Shown: one piece after another, positions 8,229 to 16,851 of the stretch | Layout of the letters: every line of letters begins with the position of its first letter | Numbering within the stretch: the first letter of the stretch is position 1 | Source of the DNA: Roseiarcus sp963764955 | GTDB lineage: Bacteria > Pseudomonadota > Alphaproteobacteria > Rhizobiales > Beijerinckiaceae | DNA: 64,000 nucleotides | NCBI GenBank assembly: GCA_963764955.1 | Contig: CAVXVE010000045.1 | Span: 1 to 64,000 of the forward strand | Direction of reading: 5' to 3' | Program-made: the position numbers and the translations under genes | The notes under the pieces: generated by a model | Told to the model about the DNA's origin: nothing | Database searches by the model: none | Seen by the model: the letters and a program-made list of their open reading frames with translations, nothing else

Positions 8229-9348
8229 GGCGGATTCAAGCGGTCGTCGCAACACGATCTTTGTCGGCTGATAGGAGAAACCGGTCAAGCGCCTCTGCGG
8301 GTGTCTTCCAATCAAGCGTCTTTCGGGGCCGCGAGTTGAGGGCGGCGGCCACGGCTGCAATCTCGTTGGCGCTGTGCATGCTGAGATCGGTCCCTTTGGG
8401 GAAGTACTGGCGCAGCAGTCCGTTAGTGTTCTCGTTGGTGCCCCGTTGCCATGGGCTGTGAGGATCGCAGAAATAGACTCGCACGCCCGCCTCGATCTTG
8501 AGGCGCGCGTGCTGGGCCATCTCAGCTCCTTGATCCCAAGTCAGCGACCGGCGCAGTTGCTCGCCCGGTGCGCAGGCAGGCCGTCAGTTCGCGGCGCAAC
8601 GCGCCTCGACCTTGAACGAACTTCATGGCTGATGCGCATGGTCGCGTCGTCCGCGAAGTCCACCGGCAGGCGACGGGCGATCTGCTCCGGGCTCCAGGCG
8701 TTTGCCCATCGCCGGTCCTTCCGTGGTCCGTGCCGACGGCTTTTCCAGGACACGACCGGGCCGGGAACAGGAGCCCCGCTCGGAGCCACAACGACGCCAG
8801 CCAACCGTTCCTCGACATAGGTTCTTAACGCCGCGTTGCGCGCAAGCTTCGCCTGCTTTGGGCGGCGAGCAGCGCGCTCGGCGTGCCATTGCGCTGTCGT
8901 CGCACGATACGCGAGGCCACCGCTTCGGGTGGCGGCGTTGCGCCGCAGCTCTCTGGAGATTGTCGATGCCACTCGCCCGAGCCGGCGAGCGACCTCCTGC
9001 ATGGAGTAGCCCTGAACGCGAAGGAGCGCGATCTCCTCCCGCTCCGCAAAAGAGAGATACCGACCACAGAGCGGCTTCGCCGATAGCCCAAACATCGATG
9101 GCGGCATGCCCCCTGCCTTCCTGAACCATCGTGTTCCTACCGCCTGCGGGACACCGACACCGACCGCAGCATCTTCACTCGCCGTGCCCGCCGCAATCGC
9201 TGCCCAAAATCGCCGCCGCTCCTCTCGCCCTGCCACCGGCGGTCGACCTGGTGAGAACAAGCGCACCCGCCCAGAACGATCCGAGCGCCGTTTTCGAATG
9301 TTCATCGCAACTCCCGTCAAAATGTTGCGACGACCACTTGAATCCGCC
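8229..9348. mobile_element. IS30-family element inserted in IS3 OrfB, internally deleted
   Basis: The two ends are inverted repeats: left GGCGGATTCAAGCGGTCG and right, read inward, GGCGGATTCAAGTGGTCG. Both continue TCGCAACA, so about 25 of 26 bases match. CAA flanks both sides. The element is 1120 bp and carries one reverse-strand transposase gene that has lost its centre. Confidence 0.88.
8236..9305 (-). pseudogene. IS30-family transposase, frameshifted with central deletion
   Basis: The start is ATG at 9305 (MNIRKRRSDRSGR). The N-terminal helix-turn-helix is clear: RYLSFAEREEIALLRVQG followed by EVARRLGRVASTISREL. The frame breaks after MRISHE (about 8630), the next block (VQGRGALRRELTACLRTGRA) is in another frame, and this jumps straight to the block SLTWDQGAEMAQHARLKIE. 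The 3' part then reads FCDPHSPWQRGTNENTNGLL, with the last catalytic Glu in NEN. The segment between, which normally holds the first catalytic Asp and more than 100 residues, is missing, so the enzyme is dead. Confidence 0.88.
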
Positions 9349-9423
9349 CAATATGTTTCGATCAAGGACACCGAGCGGCTCGCCGAAGCCGGGATCGAGC
9401 CTTCCGTCGGCAGCGTCGGCGAC
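9349..9423 (+). pseudogene. IS3 OrfB, distal fragment
   Basis: Immediately after the IS30 right end the frame reads QYVSIKDTERLAEAGIEPS and SVGD. This is the conserved IS3 OrfB segment that follows HSDRG. It stops matching after SVGD at about 9423, so the final catalytic Glu, the 3' third of orfB and the right IS end are lost. The breakpoint coincides with the 3' end of the neighbouring reverse-strand gene. Confidence 0.8.
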
Positions 9424-9426
9424 CGA

Positions 9427-9972
9427 TCACTGTTTGATCTTATTGAGTGCGCTGACTAACGCCGCTTCCTTGTGTAGAAAACCCTGACCGTTGGCGATAG
9501 CCCCATGGTCCAGGATCGCCTGGGAGAAGACCTCGAACTGCTCCTCCGTGAACCTCAGCAACACCGATCTGCCGCCGATGATCGGCTTGTCGCCGCGCAT
9601 GATTGCCTCAAGGTTATTGGCCGTGTGCGTCTCCGCGAGGGCCAGCAGTGCCTCCCGGTTTTCTGGCGTTACGTGCTTCGCGATGATCTGCAGTTTTGTC
9701 CCGCCGATCTTGTTCAAACGTGGTGGAACGTCCTTGTAATCGCCAAACGCTCGATGTATTTCAACAAGATAATAGCCTTTGCGACGGCCGAGTTGTCGAA
9801 TAGAGATGAGCGTTTTGAAATCGTCTGCCTCGTTCTCATGGAGTTCGTGCAGCAGCGCGGCCAATTCAAGAAACTTATCTTTGAACCGATCGATCAGCAA
9901 CAAAGCTTGATAAAATTCTGGGGTATAGTTCCTCTTCCAGGGTAGTCTCCCTTTGTTTGGAGTTAACACCAT
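9427..9972 (-). CDS. Hypothetical protein, 181 residues
   Basis: No known family is assigned. The protein starts MVLTPNKGRLPWKRNYTPEF and is rich in helical segments. The middle part, IGGTKLQIIAKHVTPENREA followed by LLALAETHT, resembles small helical repeats of the IGxTKLxxIA / LTxENxxxLLxLA type found in mobile-element and nuclease-associated proteins. That is a weak resemblance only. It lies alone at the left edge of an AT-richer island, adjacent to the broken IS3 end, and lacks a signal peptide or membrane segment. Base composition is lower in GC than in the flanking operons, which suggests horizontal acquisition. Confidence 0.65.
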   Translation of the reverse strand: MVLTPNKGRLPWKRNYTPEFYQALLLIDRFKDKFLELAALLHELHENEADDFKTLISIRQLGRRKGYYLVEIHRAFGDYKDVPPRLNKIGGTKLQIIAKHVTPENREALLALAETHTANNLEAIMRGDKPIIGGRSVLLRFTEEQFEVFSQAILDHGAIANGQGFLHKEAALVSALNKIKQ

Positions 9973-10384
9973 GAACGTACCTGTTTAACCAATATCTTCA
10001 AATACTTATCTCAGGTAATCAGGCTTTATTATCTAAGTATGTCAATAGTTTCGAGTCTGTCATTACAAAACGAATTGTACACAGCACCATCGGCTAAGGT
10101 AGCGTGGCACGAAGATCAGCGTCGCCGACCCGCCGAAGAAGAAATCCGGCACGATCACACTCCCGAAGAAATCGGCGCAAACGGCTACGAGTGCGTCCGA
10201 GGCTGACCTAAACAGCGACCTTGTTCACAAGATCGAGAACCTCAAGGAGTTCGAATGCTATTCGCGGTTTTTGGGTAAGTAACACGCCGAAGTTGGGCCG
10301 TGGGCTGCCTGAGTACGCTCGACGATCCCCTGGGGCGCGATAGGACTGAGCCGCGCGCTCAGCAGGCGCGCGGGGTGTCTGTCG
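9973..10384. other. Gene-poor AT-rich spacer
   Basis: No convincing gene. The plus strand has a short open stretch near 10108-10281 (KISVADPPKKKSGTI up to SRFLGK and a stop) that could be the tail of a lost gene, but it has no start or ribosome site. The segment 10300-10384 is GC-rich again and marks a compositional change. Confidence 0.4.
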
Positions 10385-11923
10385 TTAGGGTGATCCGCCC
10401 GAGTCCTCCGTAGACGCCTGCTGTTCCATCAAGAGCGAAACGCGCAGCAGGCCGTCCTTGAGCATCTTGATTGTGTTGGGGTCAAGCGTCGATCGATGCC
10501 GCTGCGCCTGCCACTCCGCTACCGCATCGTAAACGCAATGCCTGAAATAGTTGATGAGTCCTTGCTCACCGGAAATTTGTGAGACGTGAGGATGCTCCAT
10601 GTTAATTATGACGATTATTTTGTCGTTCTGTCCGCTCTCACAGACAACATACGGATCAAACGGCCCCATATCAGTACTGACTACGTAAACCCATATGGTC
10701 ATTTGACCTATCGTCGCTTGGATGTCTGGGATACGACCCGTCTTGACCGGCTCTGCGATTCTCGCAAGTGAAGTCGCGATTGCCTCTTCGGGTGGTCGCG
10801 CGGTAATTGTGATCTTATCGATGATTTCCCGCGACATAATTTCGTCGCGAAGTCCTGAAATCGCGACATCAATTTCACCGTCCGACGGTCGCCTAACCTC
10901 ATCTTGTTCTTTTCTCACCGCCCTCGCAACAGCGATTAAGTCACGTCTCTCCTTTTCTAACTTCTTCTCGACAAGTTCTTCCTCGTCTCCGTACCACTGG
11001 ATGTTATCTTTTGTGTGCGTAACCTCGAACTCTTCGAGATTAATTTCGCCAAGTAATCTCTGATTTATTAGATCATTGCGGTTCATGCCAATATGCGCTC
11101 GGGTCGCCATGCGTCCGGCCACCCCTTGACAACACGTTTAGAATGCACAATTGAGAATCCAGTGTCGGCGCGAGCACCCTTATCGAGGACTCCGGCCCAT
11201 CCGTAGGCGATCTTTCCGCCTATATCGAATATAAAGTTTCTCTTATACAGCTCTCCGGCTCTGCTAAGTCGAAGTTTTGTGTCAAACTCCTCCCACTTCG
11301 CTCGTTCTTCATTATAATATGTTGAGCGCAACACGAAAATAAGTCCGATACATGGATTTAAGGTAATCCTTGATCTTACCAATTGTCCGTCCCTTAAATT
11401 CCCGATTGTGGTCCCGAATTTCGATCCGCGTGTAATGAAGATCAGGATTGACCCCTTCGACGATTTTCGTCACAAGGCTTGGGTCACCACCTTCGATTTT
11501 CTTGACATCAATCTCGACGGTAAGCTCCCGCCGCTCTCCCAGTTTCTTAGTTGTGATAGTCCACTTGTTTCCGATCCAACAGGATGACGTCTTCATGCCC
11601 ATACCGTAGCGGCAGCGGCCGGTGTTGATCGCTGGTGGGCTCGCGATCTTTAGGGCGTGTTGCAACTCGCTGTAATCCATCCCCATGGCGTTATCGACGA
11701 TGCGAAGTACAGGGTCGTTGCCCTGGCGCTCGTAGGTAATGCGCACTTCGAGGCCTTCCCCCTCCTCCGCATACGCTGCGTCCAACGCGGCCTTGTTGTT
11801 CGCATAGGATTGCGTGGAGTTGTCCACAAACTCCGCTAGAGCATACCAGATTTCATAGTTCATGCGCCGGTAACTCGCTATCGCGTTCAACCCGATCTCA
11901 ATATTCAGCGGAGCCAGTGTCAT
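10385..11923 (-). pseudogene. GHKL (MORC-like) ATPase, about 512 codons, two frameshifts
   Basis: Three reading frames join into one protein that starts at 11923 after GGAGGG. The N-terminal part has the GHKL ATP-binding motifs: ALAEFVDNSTQS (N-box), VDNAMGMD and RYGMGMKTSS. The frame then shifts at about 11312 (LNI to YYNEERAKWEEFDTKLRL, one extra base in AACATATTATAATG). It shifts again at about 11085 (RPERI to GMNRNDLINQRLLGEINLEE, one base missing in CATATTGG). The remaining 230 residues continue the protein and end in a charged tail. The architecture fits MORC-type ATPases known from restriction and defence loci. Whether the gene is dead or mis-sequenced cannot be told here. Confidence 0.75.
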
Positions 11924-11953
11924 TGCTCTATTCCCTCCGATCGGTTGGTTTGA

Positions 11954-12422
11954 TCAAATAACGCCCTGAGGTGTTTTCAGCAAAGCGTATTTCTGTCCAG
12001 CCGCAATTGGGAGACGTCCAACTGGAGTTATAAATACTTGGTTGGCTGTGTCAAAACGTTCCCAGAAGGTTACTTTCTCCTCGACAAACACCTGAAATCT
12101 TCTCCCCTGGCCGAAAGTCGAGCATCGCCGGCGATTTCACGGACAGACAGCGGGGACCTAGGCCGAACGACAGTTCACTCAGTATATCTTGCTGCATTTC
12201 CACTTCGATTACGGTCCAGCACCGATAGTCGTTCGCGATAATGGCTAAATCGGCCTTCGCTGATCTTTCCCCATCAAACACAGTCTTCTTCTAAGGCACC
12301 AAAGTGGTGCCTGCGCGCAAAATCTCTGCATTTTGGATCAAAAGCCTCTCAAACTCGAATTCCGCAAGGGCGGTCGGCGATAGTTCAAAAAACCACTCCC
12401 CTCGATGAAACAATCTAGGCAT
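11954..12422 (-). pseudogene. Broken nuclease-like protein gene between helicase and GHKL ATPase
   Basis: The gene starts at ATG 12422, overlapping the helicase stop in ATGCCTAG. It reads MPRLFHRGEWFFELSPTALA, then a TAG where VP is followed by KKTVFDGERSAKADLAII, then DYRCWTVIEVEM. The acidic ADL and the VIEVE block resemble a PD-(D/E)xK-type nuclease core, which is a tentative call. The frame changes near 12180, and the last 45 codons (FVEEKVTFWERFDTANQVF to LLKTPQGVI) end at 11954-11956, just before the ATPase ribosome site. One nonsense codon and one shift are visible. Confidence 0.55.
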
Positions 12423-12674
12423 CGTTCCGTACCCGCCCCTGATGCCAGGTTACACCCGTGATGCCCTCAAGATTGATTTCTTCCTTTTCGAGGCGAGCTT
12501 TCTCTTCGCGTGTTGCGAACAGCGTGTAGACCGTTGCAGAATCCTTGCCCTTTGCTTTTCGGAGGATGCGTCCTAACCGCTGAATGCGCTGTCGCTGACT
12601 TGCGGTTGAACTCGCAACTACGGCAACGCTTGCCTCGGGCACGTTAATGCCTTCGTCCAAGGCGCGTGCCTCAT
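12415..12674 (-). pseudogene. SF2 (XPB/Rad25-like) helicase, C-terminal tail only
   Basis: The frame reads DEARALDEGINVPEASVAV, ASSTASQRQRIQRLGRILRK (motif VI, Q-x-x-QRxGRxxR) and ends at 12415. This is the C-terminal RecA-like lobe of an SF2 helicase close to the XPB / Rad25 group, which reads DNA duplexes in repair and in several anti-phage systems. All upstream parts (Walker A, DEAH and motifs III-V) are missing. At about 12670 the sequence changes without a break into a multicopper oxidase fragment. It is translationally coupled to the nuclease-like gene, so a three-gene operon once existed. Confidence 0.75.
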
Positions 12675-14070
12675 CAGGAACGGCGGCGCAGCGTGTTCAA
12701 ATGGCGCGGACGGAATTGCGTGGGCGGACGAGCCGACGGGATCGACCGATTTCCCTTCTTTCGAATTATCGACAACTCTGCTCCCGATCGAGAAGGGCCC
12801 ATTCACGTTTTCGTCCAGCGTAATGATCTTCTCGTGGCCGCACTCGGCAAGGTGACGCAGTCGGCGGGCTCCGCCGGTTTCGCCGCCAGCGCTGCGGCCG
12901 TCATGTGGACTTCCAGTGCGCGAGAAAAGGTATGGGCGAGCAGTTCGTCAATCGAAGCCGCTTTCGTAGAGGCTTCAAATACAACGTGGGCTAGCTCGAT
13001 CTTGGGCCACGGGTCGCCATTGTAGGCGTTGTGCTGATCTATTGGATTATTAGGGTCCTTGGGCTGTGGCTGCTGACCGGTTCCGCTGGTCTCGAAGCCA
13101 AGCGTGGAGAGTGTAGCTCGCGTTGGCCGCGCCCTTATTCGTATTAATTACGACGACTTCCGCGCGCGACGCCGGCATGAGGAGGAGGCGCTTCAAGGAG
13201 ACCGTCGGGTGTTTTTCTGCCGGCTTGGCGAGATCCGGCGTGCCCGCGACTACGCCGTCCAGAGTCAGCACCTGAAAGGTTTGCTCCGCATTTGTCCCCT
13301 CTTCGATGAGGTCGAGCACATAAACGACAGTTGCGGATGTGTTGGCGATACGCCAGATCTGCGTGCCTCCCGGCTTGACGGTGATCGTGGGCCCCATTTG
13401 CCCATTTATGGTGAATAGCCAAACGAAGTCATGCGATGGATCACAGGGGCCCTGAGTATTACCAGTATAGATCTGTGGATGATCACAATAACCGAAGGCA
13501 AGTGGTGATACGGTTACCCCTGGATTCGACTCTGGCCGGCAGCCCTGGGTGTCGTAGTCGTCGCCGAAGATCCAACCGTCCGCGGGTATGGGGGCGCTCG
13601 GCGCCGACGAAAACTTGTCCGGCGTCTGCCCGGGGGGAACCTTCAGCTGAATATCTCTTAGCACCAAGAACTTGTCTTCCGCGCCCGCGCGAAACGCATT
13701 TGTCGCATCGTCGCCCTTCGGATCGATGGCAAGGATGCCCGTCTGCCCTGCAAACACGTGGTTCTTGGCCGACCCGTGGACGTGCGAGTGGAACCAGTAG
13801 AGACCGCTGGGAAAAGGAGACTTGGTGAGAGGATGTCCATCGATCGACTGAACAGCCTCGGGGCCCTGGATCGTCTCAGGTATGTCGATGCGGTACTTCA
13901 GAGGGAGACCGCCTTGGTTGGGATCAGGTCCGACGGCACGGATCGGTAAGATTGTATAGTGATCGCCGTCACACAACTCGCCAGTTGTGGCGGTCACGCC
14001 AGCGATGTTGCTGCTGATATTGGGCGCTGTCTTATCACGGCCGGCGAGCGGCGATAAAAGGGCGCGCGCG
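12675..14070 (-). pseudogene. Multicopper oxidase fragment, frameshifted, both ends missing
   Basis: The main frame (13997-13050) reads TATTGELCDGDHYTILPIR, GLYWFHSHVHGSAKNHVF (a copper-ligand HSHVHG motif) and FTINGQMGPTITVKPGG, typical of laccase/CueO-like oxidases. The same frame can be followed upstream to about 14060 as LSPLAGRDKTAPNISSN. Downstream the protein continues in other frames: DPWPKIELAHVVFEAST from about 13080, and KIITLDENVNGPFSIGS from about 12830, ending near 12675. The first HxH copper motif and the C-terminal HxxHxH and HCHxxxH motifs are missing, so it cannot form the trinuclear centre or the T1 site. Confidence 0.75.
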
Positions 14071-14670
14071 CAAAGGAAAAGCCCGCGCTGGCAGACGCTG
14101 GCCGAATGGAGAATTTAAGGCGAAATAACACTACGAACGGCCAGCCACTATCACAAAGGCCGGCGCTGTGCTTTAATCCATCCGGGATCGATGACCTGTT
14201 TGTGCGCCTGTCCGGCGCGCTCGAGGCCGCCGAAAGCCGGCCATTTCGCCGAGCTGCCGTGTTGGCTCTGGCCGCCATGCCGCCCGAAACGCTCGGCCCG
14301 GCAGCGCCTGCAGGTGCGTCGCAACGGCATGGCGCAACCACATTCATCCGCCCAATGCCCAGAAAGCATGTCTGCGCGGGTTCGCGCTACGGCTTCGAGC
14401 AGCTAATGTCCTCGTTTTAAAGGGTTTTCGAGGTAGACGATCCACCGCGAAAAGTTCTCATCTTTATCTTCCCCGGCGCGCCAGTTATTTCAGTGTGTTA
14501 CGTTAGCATCCGCCATTCTAGCCAGTCGTTCATCGATTCGGAACCACAGCCGGTTAGAGAGCACGACAACGCGCTCGACGAATCCAGCCACAATCAGGCT
14601 CAAACTCAGCCAGCCCGCGGCGCCGGCGAAAATGCGGCCGAGGTCCCTCGTGGTTGAGCTCCGAAGACTG
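14071..14670. other. Spacer with no recognisable gene
   Basis: About 600 bases between the oxidase remnant and the MocR gene. Short open frames exist on both strands. One on the reverse strand near 14490-14640 (RIFAGAAGWLSLSLIVAGF) looks like a single membrane segment, but its start lies inside the MocR gene and no family is recognised. Nothing here can be supported as a gene. Confidence 0.4.
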
Positions 14671-16131
14671 TCACGTCGCGATCGCGACGGGCTCTTGGGC
14701 GAGCGCGTGCGCCATGAATTCGAGCCCACGCTCGATTTGGGAGCGGGTGACTGGTCCCCCCAGACCTACGCGCACGGCTTCGGGCGGCGCGCCACCAGCG
14801 GTGAAGGCGTCGCTCGCAACCGCGCCGAGGCCGGTCGAGCGGGCGTGGCTCACGAATGCCGACCGCGTCCAGCCGTTCCGCAGCGGCAGCCACAGGTTGA
14901 AGCTCAGCGGGTCGGAAAGGTAGGAGCCCGGCTCGAGGATGGTCGCTGCGATGCGCTGGCGCGCCATCGTCTCGGCGCGGATGAAGCGCAGGATAGTGTC
15001 GGCGGCGCCGTCCTCGATCCAGCGCGTCGCAATCGCCGCGGCGACTGGGGACGCCATCACCGTCAGCGCGCGCATGGCGCTGTTGAACGACCAGCCGGAG
15101 CGCGCGTCGGGCGCGACCACATAGGCGAGTCTTAGCCCTGCGCCGATGCACTTGGCGAGGCCGGCGATATGCCAGCAGATGTCAGGCGCCATCGCGGCCA
15201 ACGGCGCCGGTCCATGGGTCGGGATGAAGCCATAGGCGTCGTCCTCGACGATTGGAACATTGTGCCGCCGCGCAATCCCGCAGATGGCGGCGCGCCGCCG
15301 CTCGGGGATCGTGATGGTCGTTGGGTTCTGCAATGTCGGATTGAGATAAATCGCCTTCGGCGCATGCGCGCGCACACTCTCTTCCAGAGCCTCGGGGATC
15401 ACGCTGTCGCAGTCCATTTCGACGCCGATCAGTTTGATCCCGAGCTGGGCGGCGATTGCGCGCACGCCCGGATACGTCACGTTCTCGCACAGGATTACTT
15501 CGCCAGCCTTGGCGAGCATGCTGAAAATGCCGACCATCGCGCCGTGCGCGCCAGAGGCGACGAAAATGCGCTCCTGCGAGGGCACCAGCGCCCGCCGTCC
15601 GAGCCAGGCGGACGCTGCGTCGCGATCCCGCGGCGACCCGCCGAAGCCTTGGTAGCGCAACAGCGACCCGAGGTCGGCGCTCACGGCGGCCAATCCGTCG
15701 CGCATTCGCGCAATGATATCGGGGTCGTCCGGCTCCGGCGGCAGATTCATGGAGAAGTCCGCCCGCGATAGCCGGTGGCCGGGCTCGCCGCGCACGATCG
15801 CGTTGCGGCGGATGAACGTGCCGCGCCCCACCATCGATTCGACCAAGCCTCGCTTGCCCGCCTCGACATAGCCGCGCGCTACAGTGGTGAAGTCCAGGGA
15901 AAGTTTGTGGGCGAGCTCGCGCTGCGGCGGCAGCCGGTCGCCAGGCGCGAGGCGCCCCTTCGCGATATCCTCAGCGATCGCGTCGGCGATGGCGAGGTAG
16001 CGAGGGCCCTCACGCCCGTGCATAGCGGGCGCCCAAGCCTTCGACACCGCAGCTCCAGCGCTCATCACCGCCCGATTGACTGCATCGAGTTGCACCCCTC
16101 CTCGCTTTGCCTTTAGGCGCCGCAAGCCCAA
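14671..16131 (-). CDS. MocR/PdxR-type transcriptional regulator (GntR wHTH plus aminotransferase fold)
   Basis: The N-terminal part has a GntR winged helix (about residues 40-110): YLAIADAIAEDIAKGRLAPG, DRLPPQRELAHKL and GRGTFI. The remaining 370 residues are a fold-type I aminotransferase-like domain with NPTLQNPTT, VEDDAYGF and the PLP-lysine block GLAKCIGAGLRLAYV. MocR regulators sense PLP or amino-type ligands and control nearby genes. This one is divergent from the Nit1C operon, with a perfect palindrome in the shared 170-bp gap, so it is the best local regulator candidate. The start is uncertain: ATG at 16131 is the longest, and 16065 (MSAGAAV) is possible. Confidence 0.88.
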   Translation of the reverse strand: MGLRRLKAKRGGVQLDAVNRAVMSAGAAVSKAWAPAMHGREGPRYLAIADAIAEDIAKGRLAPGDRLPPQRELAHKLSLDFTTVARGYVEAGKRGLVESMVGRGTFIRRNAIVRGEPGHRLSRADFSMNLPPEPDDPDIIARMRDGLAAVSADLGSLLRYQGFGGSPRDRDAASAWLGRRALVPSQERIFVASGAHGAMVGIFSMLAKAGEVILCENVTYPGVRAIAAQLGIKLIGVEMDCDSVIPEALEESVRAHAPKAIYLNPTLQNPTTITIPERRRAAICGIARRHNVPIVEDDAYGFIPTHGPAPLAAMAPDICWHIAGLAKCIGAGLRLAYVVAPDARSGWSFNSAMRALTVMASPVAAAIATRWIEDGAADTILRFIRAETMARQRIAATILEPGSYLSDPLSFNLWLPLRNGWTRSAFVSHARSTGLGAVASDAFTAGGAPPEAVRVGLGGPVTRSQIERGLEFMAHALAQEPVAIAT

Positions 16132-16167
16132 AAAAGGAGCCGCCTTTGCGAGAGCGTGACTCCATGC

Positions 16168-16183
16168 CCAGTCAATTGACTGG
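16168..16183. promoter_or_regulatory. Perfect 16-bp palindrome in the MocR-Nit1C gap
   Basis: CCAGTCAATTGACTGG equals its own reverse complement. It lies 37 bp from the longest MocR start and centred about 62 bp upstream of the sigma-54 GG element, close to where an enhancer-binding site would sit. It could be the MocR operator or an upstream activator site. Which of these is right cannot be decided from sequence. Confidence 0.6.
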
Positions 16184-16235
16184 ATATCCTGCTGTCGTCA
16201 ACCCGATTTGATCGCAGTTTTGAATGGGTCAGAGA

Positions 16236-16251
16236 TGGCATGATGCTTGCT
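16236..16251 (+). promoter_or_regulatory. Sigma-54 (RpoN) promoter of the Nit1C operon
   Basis: TGGCATGATGCTTGCT matches the -24/-12 consensus TGGCAC(G)-N4-TTGCA/T almost perfectly. GG (16237-16238) and GC (16249-16250) have the required 10-base spacing. Transcription would start near 16262, about 40 bases before the first start codon. This suits a nitrogen-starvation operon. Confidence 0.8.
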
Positions 16252-16303
16252 GCGCGTTTGGCGCGCCGGCGAGGGCCGGTCGAACTCGGAGAACACAAGC
16301 GCC

Positions 16304-16786
16304 ATGCCAGCGGTCACCCATCCCGCCCACAAGAAGGGCGACGCTTTCGTCGACTACGAGGAGAAGGTGTTCGAGGACGTGAAGGCGAACCCGGGCGAAA
16401 AGGCGCTCGTCACCTTCCACACCGTCGCCTTCGAAGGATCGATCGGCCTCGTCAACCTGCTGCAAGCCACCCGCCTCCTGCGCAAGGGCTTCGAGACGTC
16501 GGTCCTGCTCTACGGGCCGGGCGTCACCCTCGGAGTGCAGCGCGGCTTTCCCAAGATCGGCGACGAGGCCTTTCCCGGCCACCTGAACTTCAACAATCAG
16601 ATCACGAAGTTCATCGGCGAGGGCGGCAAGGTCTACGCCTGCCGCTTCGCGCTGCAGGCGCTGTACGGCCACGGCGAGCCTTCGCTGATCGAAGGCATCA
16701 GGCCGATCAGCCCGCTCGACGTGCTCGACCTCGTTCTCCTGCACCGGCGCGACAACGCCTTCATCCTCGACACTTGGACGCTGTGA
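16304..16786 (+). CDS. MSMEG_0572/Sll0783-family nitrogen-starvation protein (Nit1C gene B)
   Basis: The start at ATG 16304 follows a GGAG ribosome site. The 160-residue protein reads VFEDVKANPGEKALVTFHT, GSIGLVNLLQATRLLRKGFE and LLYGPGVTLGVQRGFPKIGD. It belongs to the small DsrE-like MSMEG_0572/Sll0783 family, strongly induced by nitrogen starvation in cyanobacteria and the first gene of Nit1C clusters. Its biochemical function is not known. It leads the operon behind the sigma-54 promoter. I leave the gene symbol blank because Nit1C names differ between organisms. Confidence 0.9.
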   Translation: MPAVTHPAHKKGDAFVDYEEKVFEDVKANPGEKALVTFHTVAFEGSIGLVNLLQATRLLRKGFETSVLLYGPGVTLGVQRGFPKIGDEAFPGHLNFNNQITKFIGEGGKVYACRFALQALYGHGEPSLIEGIRPISPLDVLDLVLLHRRDNAFILDTWTL

Positions 16787-16851
16787 TCTGGACGCTCTGA
16801 CCGCCTCAACAATCGGCGGGCCTGAACCCCGCCGAGCCGAGGAGACCGCCA

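Noticed and set aside
10108..10281. Short open stretch KISVADPPKKKSG to SRFLGK as a gene
   Set aside because: No start codon with ribosome site and no recognisable family. It may be the tail of a lost gene, so I listed the region only as spacer.
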